Assembly: GCF_018417535.1 (NCBI RefSeq)
Contig: NZ_CP070979.1
Location: 1,240,001 to 1,304,000, forward strand
Direction: 5' to 3'
Length of the DNA: 64,000 bases
DNA from: Burkholderia pyrrocinia
GTDB lineage: Bacteria > Pseudomonadota > Gammaproteobacteria > Burkholderiales > Burkholderiaceae
Of this stretch, positions 45,305-53,908 are shown piece by piece. Under the pieces are notes generated by a model. It was not told where the DNA came from. It saw only the letters and a program-made list of their open reading frames with translations, and ran no database searches. Made by a program: the position numbers and the translations under genes. Positions within the stretch are counted from its first letter, which is position 1, and each line of letters starts with the position of its first letter.

Positions 45305-46299
45305 GCACCGTCGACAACAAGCCGCGCCTGAAGACTTCCGCGATGATCGCGTCCATCGCGGCAGAAGGGCAGGCCACGCGTCCCGCGCCGTTCGGCCATG
45401 CGCTCGCGAAGCTCGCGCGGACGAGCAGCAATGTGATCGGAATGACCGCCGATCTCGGGAAGTACACCGACCTGCACATCTTCGCGAAGGAATTTCCGGA
45501 GCGTTACTACCAGATGGGCATGGCCGAGCAGTTGCTGATGGGCGCGGCCGCCGGGTTCGCGCACGAAGGCGCGCAGCCGTTCGTCACGACCTATGCGGTA
45601 TTCGCCACGCGCCGTGCATACGACTTCATTCATCAGGCGATTGCCGAGGACAATCTCGATGTGAAGCTGGTGTGCGCGCTGCCGGGACTGACCACCGGCT
45701 ACGGGCCGAGCCACCAGGCCGCCGAAGATCTGGCGCTGATGCGCGCGATGCCGAACATGACGGTGATCGACCCGTGCGACGCGCTGGATATCGAGCAGAT
45801 GGTGCCGGCCATTGCTGCGCACAAGGGGCCGGTATACGCACGCCTGCTGCGTGGAAACGTGCCGGCCGTGCTCGATGAATACGATTACCGTTTCGAACTC
45901 GGCAAGGCCAAGCTGCTGCGCGACGGTAACGACGTGCTGTTGATCTCGTCCGGGATCATGACGATGCGCGCGCTCGAGGTTGCGAAGGCACTTGAAGCCG
46001 ATCGCGTCGATGTGGCCGTGCTGCACGTGCCGACGATCAAGCCGCTCGATACGGCGACCATCGTTCGCGAGGCGGCGCGCATGGGACGCATGGTGATCGT
46101 CGCCGAGAACCATACGGTGATCGGCGGACTCGGCGAAGCGGTGGCGACTGCGTTGATCGGGGCCGGTGTTGCCGTGCCGTTCCGCCAGATCGCCCTGCCG
46201 GATGCATACCTCGCCGCGGGCGCGTTGCCGACGTTGCACAAGCGCTACGGGATCTCGGCCGGCGCGATGCAGGCGAACATCAAGTCGTGGCTCGCGTAG
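45301..46299 (+). CDS. transketolase, C-terminal subunit
   Basis: 332 residues, start at the ATGA overlap. It has the pyrimidine-binding domain (FPERYYQMGMAEQLLMGAAAGFAHEG, with the catalytic Glu) and the C-terminal transketolase domain (LLISSGIMTMRALEVAKAL). It works only with the N-terminal subunit before it. The full set of LysR, dehydrogenase, transporter and two transketolase halves looks like one pathway. Confidence 0.9.
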   Translation: MSTVDNKPRLKTSAMIASIAAEGQATRPAPFGHALAKLARTSSNVIGMTADLGKYTDLHIFAKEFPERYYQMGMAEQLLMGAAAGFAHEGAQPFVTTYAVFATRRAYDFIHQAIAEDNLDVKLVCALPGLTTGYGPSHQAAEDLALMRAMPNMTVIDPCDALDIEQMVPAIAAHKGPVYARLLRGNVPAVLDEYDYRFELGKAKLLRDGNDVLLISSGIMTMRALEVAKALEADRVDVAVLHVPTIKPLDTATIVREAARMGRMVIVAENHTVIGGLGEAVATALIGAGVAVPFRQIALPDAYLAAGALPTLHKRYGISAGAMQANIKSWLA

Positions 46300-46302
46300 C
46301 AG

Positions 46303-46534
46303 CTGAAGCCGCTGACGCCGCCGGTGTGCAGCCCGCAACGGCATGGCCGAGAGCTTCGTGAAGACGACGAAGCGCGACTACGTGGCCTTCATGCCGAAAC
46401 CGGAAGCAGCGACGGCCGTGCAGAACCTCGCCAATGCGTTCGCGCATTACAACGAGAAGCATCCGCGGAGCGCACTGAAATATCGCTCACCACGCGAGTT
46501 TCGACGCGCCGTGGATTCATCAACCGTAGAGTGA
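46303..46534 (+). pseudogene. IS3-family (IS407-group) transposase OrfB tail
   Basis: Two frames combine to the end of an IS3 integrase: [12 protein letters not shown] in one, then [20 protein letters not shown] and [21 protein letters not shown] in another. The join at SPQ/NG lacks bases, a frameshift. The rest of the insertion sequence, including the DDE core start and terminal repeats, is absent. The remnant follows directly on the transketolase stop and marks an old insertion or rearrangement point. Confidence 0.8.
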
Positions 46535-46784
46535 GGCCGTGTCCGGGACTACGGAGGGCAATTCCGGATAGGTAACGATATGTCAGAGTCATTGTGTCGC
46601 GGACGCGGTCGCCATCGGCTCCGCGGCACGTGACGGGCGCTGTTGCGCCGAGGGGGGCTGAGGCGGCAGGCAGTGCGGATTCTGGTCGGAAATGTGCGGA
46701 CTTGTGCCATCGCTCGGAACGTCTCGCGTCCGCTTTTTGGTGTCCATTTGGTGTATGGGCGGGATGATACAAATTTTGTTTTAG

Positions 46785-46818
46785 GGGCCGGAGCGAAAAG
46801 CCTTACGGGCATTGGCTC
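46785..46818 (+). repeat. dispersed 34-nt element, copy 2
   Basis: Begins GGGCCGGAGCGAAAAGCC and ends ATTGGCTC; same orientation and 29 of 34 identical positions with the copy at 33221-33254. It may be a trace of a mobile or exchanged segment. Confidence 0.6.
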
Positions 46819-46860
46819 ACAGAGCAGGCGCGATTCAAAGTTAAATGAATTGTGATCACT

Positions 46861-46891
46861 TGCCGCCGCAAAATTTTGCACAATGGCGGCA
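46861..46891. promoter_or_regulatory. nested palindromic operator candidate
   Basis: A 12-bp palindrome GCAAAATTTTGC (46868-46879) is flanked by TGCCGCC (46861-46867) and GGCGGCA (46885-46891), which are inverted repeats. It is about 140 nt before the response-regulator gene, a fitting place for autoregulation. Confidence 0.45.
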
Positions 46892-47033
46892 GCGCGGCTT
46901 TCTGCCGCGATTCGCCCCCGGCCACCGGCTGTCCGGACCGGGGCCGGCGCGAGCCGGCCACCGATCGCCTGCCGACTACCGACCATCGACCACCGACATC
47001 ACTACCGAGCCCAATGTGCCGCCGCCCACCGCC

Positions 47034-47753
47034 ATGGACCATCCGAAACGCATCCTGATCGTCGAGGACGACGCCGACATCGCCGACGTGCTGAGCCTGC
47101 ACCTGCGCGACGAGCGCTACGAAGTCGTGCACAGCGCGGACGGCGCGGAAGGGCTGCGCCTGCTCGAACAGGGCAACTGGGACGCGCTGATCCTCGACCT
47201 GATGCTGCCGGGCGTCGACGGCCTCGAAATCTGCCGGCGCGCACGCGCGATGACGCGCTACACGCCGATCATCATCACGAGTGCGCGCTCGAGCGAGGTG
47301 CACCGGATCCTCGGCCTCGAACTCGGCGCCGACGACTATCTGGCGAAGCCGTTCTCGGTGCTCGAACTCGTCGCGCGCGTGAAGGCGCTGCTGCGGCGCG
47401 TCGACGCGCTCGCGCGCGATTCGCGGATCGACGCGGGCACGCTCGACATCGCCGGGCTGTCGATCGACCCGATCGCGCGCGAGGCGAGCGTCGACGGCGC
47501 GCGCATCGACCTCACGCCGCGCGAATTCGACCTGCTGTATTTCTTCGCGCGGCATCCGGGCAAGGTGTTCTCGCGGATGGACCTGCTCAATGCCGTGTGG
47601 GGCTACCAGCACGAAGGCTACGAACACACGGTCAACACCCACATCAACCGGCTGCGCGCGAAGATCGAGGCCGATCCGGCCGAGCCCGTGCGGATCCTCA
47701 CCGTGTGGGGACGCGGCTACAAGCTCGCCGCGCCGGGCCAGCGAGACGCATGA
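47034..47753 (+). CDS. OmpR-family response regulator
   Basis: 239 residues from MDHPKRILIVEDDADIADVL; the frame is open further up but without family match. The receiver has acidic residues Glu11-Asp12, phosphoacceptor Asp55 (LILDLMLPG) and the lysine in LAKPF. The winged helix (DLTPREFDLLYFFARHPGKVFSRMDLLNAVWGY) ends in HINRLRAKIE and RTVWGRGYKL-like RILTVWGRGYKL. It is coupled to the kinase gene (overlap 4 nt). The signal is unknown. Confidence 0.92.
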   Translation: MDHPKRILIVEDDADIADVLSLHLRDERYEVVHSADGAEGLRLLEQGNWDALILDLMLPGVDGLEICRRARAMTRYTPIIITSARSSEVHRILGLELGADDYLAKPFSVLELVARVKALLRRVDALARDSRIDAGTLDIAGLSIDPIAREASVDGARIDLTPREFDLLYFFARHPGKVFSRMDLLNAVWGYQHEGYEHTVNTHINRLRAKIEADPAEPVRILTVWGRGYKLAAPGQRDA

Positions 47754-49246
47754 TGAAACTCACGCTCACCCAGCGGCTGTCGCTCGTGTTCTCGATCCTG
47801 CTGCTCGCGTGCTCGGGCGCGTCGGCGTGGCTGCAGATCCGCGCGAACGACATGCGCGAGAAGGAAGTCGTGCAGGGGCTGTCGCGCGACCTGGCCGCGA
47901 ACATCGCCAACAGCGCGCCGCTGATGGACGCGAACGGGTTGCGCCCCGATGCCGTGCGCACGCTGTTCGGCCAGTTGATGGGCGTGAACCCGAGCGTCGA
48001 GGTGTACCTGCTCGACAACGCGGGGCGGATCAAGGGCGACGATGCGCCGCCCGGCCACGTGAAGCGCGACCGCGTCGACCTCGCGCCCGTGCAGCGCTTC
48101 ATCGCGGGCCAGCCGCTGCCGATCCTCGGCGACGATCCGCGCAGCCCCGATGCGCGCAAGGTATTCAGCGCCGCGCCGCTGCAGCGCGCCGGGCAGCCGC
48201 CGTCGGGCTATATCTATGTGGTGCTGCTCGGCGAGGCGCACGACCGGCTGGCCGCGCGCGTCGACGCCGGCAACGTACTGCGCACGACGCTGTGGTCGAT
48301 GGCGGTCGTCGCGCTGCTCGGCCTGCTCGCGGGCCTCACCGCGTTCAGTTTCATCACGCGCCCGCTGCGCCGGCTGACGGACGCGATGCGCCGTTTCGAC
48401 GCGAACGGCGCGCCCGACACGCAGCCGCCGGTGCCGCGCTCGCCGCCGGGCCGGCGCGGCGACGACATCGTCGTGCTCGAATCCGCGTTCGCGCAGATGG
48501 CCGACCGGATCGGCGACCAGTGGCGCGCGCTGACGCAGCAAGACCAGCAGCGGCGCGAACTGATCACGAACATCTCGCACGACCTGCGCACGCCGCTCAC
48601 GTCGTTGCACGGCTATCTGGAGACGCTGTCGCTGAAGTCCGACACGCTCGCCGAGCCCGAACGGCGGCGCTACCTGTCGATCGCGCTCGCGCAGAGCACG
48701 AAGGTCGGCCGGCTCGCGCAGGCGCTGTTCGAACTCGCGCGGCTCGAATCGGGCAGCGTGCAGGCCGAGCGCGAGCCGTTCTCGCTCGTCGATCTCGTGC
48801 AGGACGTGTTCCAGAAATTCGAGCTGACCGCGCAGGCGCGCGGCGTCGCGCTGCATGCGCGGATTCCGCCGCGCGTGCCGGTCGTGTCGGCCGATCTCGG
48901 GATGATCGAGCGCGTGCTGACCAACCTGCTCGACAACGCGCTGCGGCACACGCCTTCGCACGGCGAGGTCGAGGTCGCGCTGGAGCCGCAGGGCGACCGC
49001 GTGGTCGTGACCGTGTCGGATACCGGGGAAGGGATTCCGGCGGCGCGCCGCGAAGGGCTGTTCCGGCGGCCGCAGCGGCCGATGAGCGGCGCGGCGGTGA
49101 CGAGCGGCGGGCTCGGCCTGCTGATCGTGCACCGGATGCTGGCGCTGAACGGCAGCAGCATCCGGCTCGTCGACCGGGCCGGGCGCGGCGCGGTGTTCGA
49201 GTTTGCGCTGGCGGTCGCGTCGCCGGCAGTGGGCGACGCGCGCTGA
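47750..49246 (+). CDS. sensor histidine kinase
   Basis: 498 residues. Two membrane helices (LSLVFSILLLACSGASAWL and MAVVALLGLLAGLTAFSFI) enclose a periplasmic sensor of about 140 residues, followed by HAMP (RPLRRLTDAMRRF). H-box NISHDLRTPLTSLHGYLE, N-box NLLDNALRHTP, G1 DTGEGIP and G2 SGGLGLLIVHRML are present. The stretch between G1 and G2 (EGLFRRPQRPMSGAAVT) is somewhat unusual for the ATP lid. Partner of the preceding regulator. Confidence 0.92.
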   Translation: MMKLTLTQRLSLVFSILLLACSGASAWLQIRANDMREKEVVQGLSRDLAANIANSAPLMDANGLRPDAVRTLFGQLMGVNPSVEVYLLDNAGRIKGDDAPPGHVKRDRVDLAPVQRFIAGQPLPILGDDPRSPDARKVFSAAPLQRAGQPPSGYIYVVLLGEAHDRLAARVDAGNVLRTTLWSMAVVALLGLLAGLTAFSFITRPLRRLTDAMRRFDANGAPDTQPPVPRSPPGRRGDDIVVLESAFAQMADRIGDQWRALTQQDQQRRELITNISHDLRTPLTSLHGYLETLSLKSDTLAEPERRRYLSIALAQSTKVGRLAQALFELARLESGSVQAEREPFSLVDLVQDVFQKFELTAQARGVALHARIPPRVPVVSADLGMIERVLTNLLDNALRHTPSHGEVEVALEPQGDRVVVTVSDTGEGIPAARREGLFRRPQRPMSGAAVTSGGLGLLIVHRMLALNGSSIRLVDRAGRGAVFEFALAVASPAVGDAR

Positions 49247-49274
49247 AGCCGGTCGGCCACGCGCCGGCCCGCGT

Positions 49275-50375
49275 TCAGCCGCCGCGCTTGCGCCGCACGT
49301 TGCTGGGTGTCGTGCCGGTCCAGCGCTTGAACGCGTGACGGAATCCGACCGCATCGCTGAAGCCGAGCGTCTGCGCGATGTCCTCGGTGCTGAGCGTGGT
49401 CGTGCTCAGGTAGTCGATCGCGAGCGCCTTGCGCACGCTCGTCAGCAGTTCGCTGTACGACGTGCCTTCCGCTTCGAGCTTGCGGCGCAGCGTGCGCGAC
49501 GTGATGCAGAGGATGTCCGCGATCGCGTCGATGTCCGGGAATTGTCCCGGCGTGCGCGTGAGTTCCTGATAGACGCGGCGCGTGACGCCCGACTGGGTGC
49601 GAAGTTCGTCGAGCAGGCGCGCGCAATGCGACGACACCTGCGCGGCGGTGATCGGATTCGCGAGCTGCGGCGCGCGCGCGAGCCACGCGGCCGGGTAGTC
49701 GAGCACGTTGCGCGGCTGGCCGAACGCGAGCGGGCATTCGAGCGCGTCGGACAGCAATGCCACATGCGGCGGTTCCGGCTGCGTGAACTGCGCGCGCGCC
49801 GGCACGCACCATGCACCCATCACGTCCTTGATGATCGTCACGTGCAGCGCGAACTGCATGTCGATCAGGAAGCGGTACAGCGGCTGGTCGAGGCAGGGCC
49901 GCGGCACCTCGTCCTGGTTCGGAAACAGCCACGACGCCGTATCGCCCTGCGCGACCCAGCGGATCTCGAGCGCGGGGTTCGCGAGCTGGTGATATTTGAC
50001 GGCCGAGTCGAACGCATGGGCCATCGACTCCGAGCACAGCATCGCGTAGCCGTACATCCCGTAGCTCGACGCATGCAGCAGGCGGCCGACGCGCACGCCG
50101 AGATCGGAACCGTCGTACCGGCCAATCGCATTGCGCGCGGCCGTCAGGAACTGCAGCGACGACGTGAGCGTGAACGGGTCCGCGACGGCGGCCGGCGTGA
50201 GGCCGGTGCCGTCGAGCACCGTGGCCGGGTCGAGGCCGGCCTGCGCTGCGACGTCGACCAGCACGGCCAGCTTGGCCGGCGAAAAGCGCTGCTCGCGCAA
50301 CGCGTGGGTGGGCGTGGCGTCCGGCAGGCGGGCTGCGCGGGCGGCCGTCGGGGTCAAGAGCGCACTGCGCGGCAT
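49275..50375 (-). CDS. AraC-family regulator with arabinose-binding-like N-terminal domain
   Basis: 366 residues starting MPRSALLTPTAARAARLPDATP. A long N-terminal sensing domain of the OruR type (LSVVLGL-like PAKLAVLVDVAAQAGLDPATVLDGTGL) is followed by the C-terminal double helix-turn-helix (DIDAIADILCITSRTLRRKLEAEGTSYSELLTSVRKALAIDYL and EDIAQTLGFSDAVGFRHAFKRWTG). It is divergent from the acyl-CoA ligase gene and likely controls it. It converges with the kinase gene, 28 nt apart. Confidence 0.9.
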   Translation of the reverse strand: MPRSALLTPTAARAARLPDATPTHALREQRFSPAKLAVLVDVAAQAGLDPATVLDGTGLTPAAVADPFTLTSSLQFLTAARNAIGRYDGSDLGVRVGRLLHASSYGMYGYAMLCSESMAHAFDSAVKYHQLANPALEIRWVAQGDTASWLFPNQDEVPRPCLDQPLYRFLIDMQFALHVTIIKDVMGAWCVPARAQFTQPEPPHVALLSDALECPLAFGQPRNVLDYPAAWLARAPQLANPITAAQVSSHCARLLDELRTQSGVTRRVYQELTRTPGQFPDIDAIADILCITSRTLRRKLEAEGTSYSELLTSVRKALAIDYLSTTTLSTEDIAQTLGFSDAVGFRHAFKRWTGTTPSNVRRKRGG

Positions 50376-50699
50376 GGCGGGATCCTGCGTCCGATTCGAT
50401 ATCGTTGACGGAACGCAATTCTGAGCGGGAACGGTTCCGGGCGCCACAGGGTTCACCCTGATGCTCGCTGGCGCACGCGGCCTGCCTGGGGCTAGCGACT
50501 GGCCGGCCACCGGGATCGTGTCCGTTTCGATCATCTTTTCGGCCTTCCGGATCATTTCCAAAGCGCGCCGCACGGGCGATAGTCGCCAATCAGGCGACGG
50601 CCCGCGCCACCGAGGCGTGCAGGCCGCCGTGCGAACGGCGCGAGGCCGGCCCGGGGCGGTTCCCGGCCGGTCTGCGCGCCGTCCCCCCAGGAGCGAGAC
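50376..50699. other. divergent promoter region, AraC / acyl-CoA ligase
   Basis: 324 nt between divergent genes. It contains two inverted repeats (50428-50460), listed separately; no gene. Confidence 0.5.
50428..50460. promoter_or_regulatory. two inverted repeats in divergent promoter
   Basis: GGAAC-G-GTTCC (50428-50438) and CAGGGT-TC-ACCCTG (50447-50460) stand 8 nt apart, 50-90 nt before the AraC gene start. Possible operators; the binding protein is not shown by sequence. Confidence 0.4.
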
Positions 50700-52334
50700 A
50701 TGACGAACAGACACTGGACCGGGTCGTATGGCTCGATTCCCGCCGAGATCGACGCCGATCGCCATCCTTCCGTCAGCGCGCTGCTGGACGACGCGATGCG
50801 CCGTTTCGCCGATCGTCCGGCGTTCCATTCGTTCGGTCGCACGCTGACCTATGCCGACGTCGAGCGCCTGTCGAGCGCGCTGGCCGCATATCTGCAGCAG
50901 GTCGTCGGCGTGCGCAAGGGCGATCGCGTGGCCGTGATGCTGCCCAACGTGCTCGCGTTTCCGGTCGTGTTCGTCGCCGTCGCGAAGATCGGCGCGATCC
51001 AGGTCAACGTGAACCCGCACTACACCGCACGCGAACTCGAGCATCAGCTCAACGACGCGGGCGTCGAGGTCGCCGTGGTGTGCGGCGGGTCGATGGGCAC
51101 GTTTGCCGAGGTGGTCGGCGGCACGCGCGTGCGCACCGTGCTGAGCGTGGGGCGCGGCGATCTGGGCGTGGTCGATGCGCCGGCCGGCGTGTGCGACGCG
51201 CTGCCGCCCGGTTCGATCGCGCTCGCCGGCGCGATCGCCGCGGGCGAAACGCTCGCGGGCGAGCCGGTCGCGCTGGGCGGCGCGGACCTGCTGCTGCTGC
51301 AATACACGGGCGGCACGACCGGATTGTCGAAGGGCGCCGCGCTGTCGCACCGCAACCTCGTCGCGAACATCCAGCAGTTCGCGGCGATCGTGCCGGCCGC
51401 GCGGCAGCCGGGCGAGGAGGTCGTCGTCACGGCGATCCCGCTGTACCACATCTTCGCGCTGACGGTGAACTTCCTGTCCTACTTCGCGATCGGCGCGGCC
51501 AACTGGCTCGTCGCGAACCCGCGCGACATGGACGCGTTCATCGACGTGCTGAAGGCCGCGCGGCCGACGGTATTCGTCGGCGTGAACACGCTGTATGCGG
51601 GGCTGGCGGGCCATCCGCGCCTGAAGGAAGTCGACTGGTCGCGGCTGAAGCTGTCGGCGGGCGGCGGCGCGGCGGTGATCGACGTGATCTCGTCACGCTG
51701 GAAGGCCGTGACGGGCAATTTCATCCGCGAGGGCTACGGGCTGTCGGAAACGTCGCCGGTCGTATCGTTCAACCCGCAGTCGATCGACGCATTCACGGGC
51801 ACCACGGGCCTGCCGCTGCCGTCGACCGACGTGAAGCTGCTCGACGATCAGGATCGCGAGGTCGCGATCGGCGAAGCGGGCGAGATCTGCGTGAAGGGGC
51901 CGCAGGTGATGACCGGCTACTGGCAGAAGCCGGAAGCGAACGCGGCCGCGTTCACGGCGGACGGCTATTTCCGCACCGGCGACGTCGGCGTGTTCGACGC
52001 AGCCGGCTTCCTGCGGATCGTCGACCGCAAGAAGGACATGATCATCGTGTCGGGCTTCAACGTGTATCCGAACGAGGTGGAAGCCGTCGCGACCGCGCTG
52101 CCGGGTGTTGCCGAATGCGCGTGCATCGGCGTGCCGGACGCGCGCACGGGCGAGGCCGTCAAGCTGTTCGTGGTGCTGTCGCCGGATGCCGACGTGACCG
52201 AGGCGCAGCTCGTCGCGCATTGCCGCGCGAGCCTCGCGGCCTACAAGGTGCCGAAGCTCGTCCGCTTCGTCGACCGGCTGCCGAAGTCGACGGTCGGCAA
52301 GATCCTGCGCCGGGAACTCAGCCGCACCGACTGA
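50700..52334 (+). CDS. acyl-CoA ligase (long-chain fatty acid type)
   Basis: 544 residues, AGGAG ribosome site. AMP-binding motifs: LLLLQYTGGTTGLSKGAALSHRNL (P-loop), GYGLSETSPVVS, DGYFRTGDVGVFD and the C-terminal lysine region PKSTVGKILRREL. It should activate a fatty acid with ATP and CoA, feeding the beta-oxidation genes that follow. Next gene 113 nt downstream is an AraC regulator on the same strand. Confidence 0.9.
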   Translation: MTNRHWTGSYGSIPAEIDADRHPSVSALLDDAMRRFADRPAFHSFGRTLTYADVERLSSALAAYLQQVVGVRKGDRVAVMLPNVLAFPVVFVAVAKIGAIQVNVNPHYTARELEHQLNDAGVEVAVVCGGSMGTFAEVVGGTRVRTVLSVGRGDLGVVDAPAGVCDALPPGSIALAGAIAAGETLAGEPVALGGADLLLLQYTGGTTGLSKGAALSHRNLVANIQQFAAIVPAARQPGEEVVVTAIPLYHIFALTVNFLSYFAIGAANWLVANPRDMDAFIDVLKAARPTVFVGVNTLYAGLAGHPRLKEVDWSRLKLSAGGGAAVIDVISSRWKAVTGNFIREGYGLSETSPVVSFNPQSIDAFTGTTGLPLPSTDVKLLDDQDREVAIGEAGEICVKGPQVMTGYWQKPEANAAAFTADGYFRTGDVGVFDAAGFLRIVDRKKDMIIVSGFNVYPNEVEAVATALPGVAECACIGVPDARTGEAVKLFVVLSPDADVTEAQLVAHCRASLAAYKVPKLVRFVDRLPKSTVGKILRRELSRTD

Positions 52335-52447
52335 TGGCGCCGGAGCGCCGCGCGGCCGCGGCTGCGCGGCCCGGCACGCCGAAGGCCCCGAAGCAGACGC
52401 GCGAGACGCTCAAGTACAATGCGAGCGGTTCGATCGACGGGGACGCG

Positions 52448-53494
52448 ATGACCGGCTCAGATTCACTTTCCGACCAGCCCGGGCGTGCGCTGCCGTCGCC
52501 GAGCGCGACGGTGCCGATCTCGCTCGTCAACGGCTTCCTCGCGAGCGCGGGGGCGCAGCGCGATGTGGTCGAACGCTATCTGCGCGGAGCCGGCATCCCG
52601 ATCGAACTGCTCGGCGAACCGCATGCGCGCGTGACGGAGGAGCAGTTCTCGACGCTGTACCGCACGCTCGCGATCGACCTCGACGACGAGATGCCCGGCA
52701 TCTTCTCGCGCCCGCTGCGCGGCGGCACGCTCAAGTATCTGTGCCTGAGCCTGCTCGATGCGCGCAACCTCGAAACGACGCTGCATCGTTTCGGCCAGTT
52801 CTTCCATATCCTGCTCGACGATTTCTTCGTCGAATCGAGGCGCGACGGTCTCGTCGCGCAGGTGCTGCTGCGCCCGAACGAGGCCATCGGCCCGATCGGC
52901 GCGCTCGGCCAGGAACTGATGCTCAAGCTCGTGCACGGCGTGTGTTCCTGGCTGATCGGACAGAAGATCCCGTTGCTGCAGATCGAGTTCGCGTGCCCGC
53001 GGCCGCGCCATGCGGTCGACCACCTGTACTTCTTCACCGGTTCCGTGCAGTTCGACTGCGAGCGCACGCTGATGCGCTTCAGCGCGGACTACCTCGACGC
53101 GCCGATCCGGCAGAGCAAGCGCAACCTGCGCAAGTTTCTCGCGCGCGCGCCCGGCGACTGGATCTTCGAATCGTTCAGCGAACAGCTCGTGTGCCATCGC
53201 GTGCGGCAATACCTGTCGGCGGCGCTGCCCGACCTGCCCGCGATCGACCAGGCGGCCGAGCACCTGCATTGCTCGGTGCGCACGCTGAGCCGCCACCTTG
53301 CCGCCGAAGGGACGACGTTCCAGGTGCTCAAGGACGAATTGCGGCGCGATATCGCGATCCAGCGGCTGACCGATACGCCCGATACGATCGCGGCGATCGG
53401 CGCCGATATCGGCTTCGACGATCCGAGCGCGTTTCATCGCGCGTTCCGGCACTGGACGGGGAGTACGCCGGGGACGTATCGGCGGCGCGCGTAG
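52448..53494 (+). CDS. AraC-family regulator, second
   Basis: 348 residues starting MTGSDSLSDQPGRALPSPSA. N-terminal sensing domain like the first AraC protein (PISLVNGFLASAGAQRDVVERYLRGAGI) and a C-terminal helix-turn-helix pair (AIDQAAEHLHCSVRTLSRHLAAEGTTFQVLKDELRRDIAIQ, then IAAIGADIGFDDPSAFHRAFRHWTG). It sits between the acyl-CoA ligase and the oxidation operon and may control either. Confidence 0.9.
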   Translation: MTGSDSLSDQPGRALPSPSATVPISLVNGFLASAGAQRDVVERYLRGAGIPIELLGEPHARVTEEQFSTLYRTLAIDLDDEMPGIFSRPLRGGTLKYLCLSLLDARNLETTLHRFGQFFHILLDDFFVESRRDGLVAQVLLRPNEAIGPIGALGQELMLKLVHGVCSWLIGQKIPLLQIEFACPRPRHAVDHLYFFTGSVQFDCERTLMRFSADYLDAPIRQSKRNLRKFLARAPGDWIFESFSEQLVCHRVRQYLSAALPDLPAIDQAAEHLHCSVRTLSRHLAAEGTTFQVLKDELRRDIAIQRLTDTPDTIAAIGADIGFDDPSAFHRAFRHWTGSTPGTYRRRA

Positions 53495-53908
53495 TGCTCG
53501 GGGGAGCCGGTTTTCGAGGACGGCTCCCATAACCGGCTTCCATTGCTTGTTCCCATAACCGGCTTCCTTTGCTCGCTCCCATCGCCGGCTCCTATCGGCG
53601 ATTCCCATAACCGGCTCCCGTTGTGGCCGTCGACCGCCCGCCGACGGCATGCTCCGCCGCCCCGGCCGGAACACCGATTGCTCGCCGTTTTCGTCGAACC
53701 CGGCTCCGGTCAAACCCTTATCCGGTCGGCCGTTTCCGTCGGCACCCACGCATCCCGTGGCCGATTTTGTCACCAGGTGGGCCGAATATGACAACGGGAA
53801 TCGACCGTCGCGGCATTACGATGGGTCACGTCGTCGCCCGGGTCTGGCCGGTTTTGCCGTATCGACCCTGTAGCGCGCCTCATTTACCGCCTGATTGGAA
53901 CATCGACC
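53495..53908. other. intergenic region with 26-bp tandem repeats
   Basis: 414 nt with no gene; the first quarter is the repeat array at 53525-53628 and the rest should carry the promoter of the acyl-CoA dehydrogenase operon. Confidence 0.5.
53525..53628. repeat. 26-bp imperfect tandem repeat, four copies
   Basis: Four units start with TCCCAT at 53525, 53551, 53577 and 53603, exactly 26 nt apart. Three read TCCCATAACCGGCT at the start, the third has TCCCATCGCCGGCT. The remaining positions vary more. Confidence 0.85.

Larger units (their letters stand above)
46535..47033. other. intergenic region upstream of two-component genes
   Basis: 499 nt, no gene. It holds copy 2 of the dispersed 34-nt element (46785-46818) and a nested palindrome (46861-46891), both listed separately. 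Confidence 0.45.

Noticed and set aside
53525..53628. 26-bp repeats as a CRISPR array
   Set aside because: The units are directly adjacent without spacers, partly diverged, and no cas gene is near.
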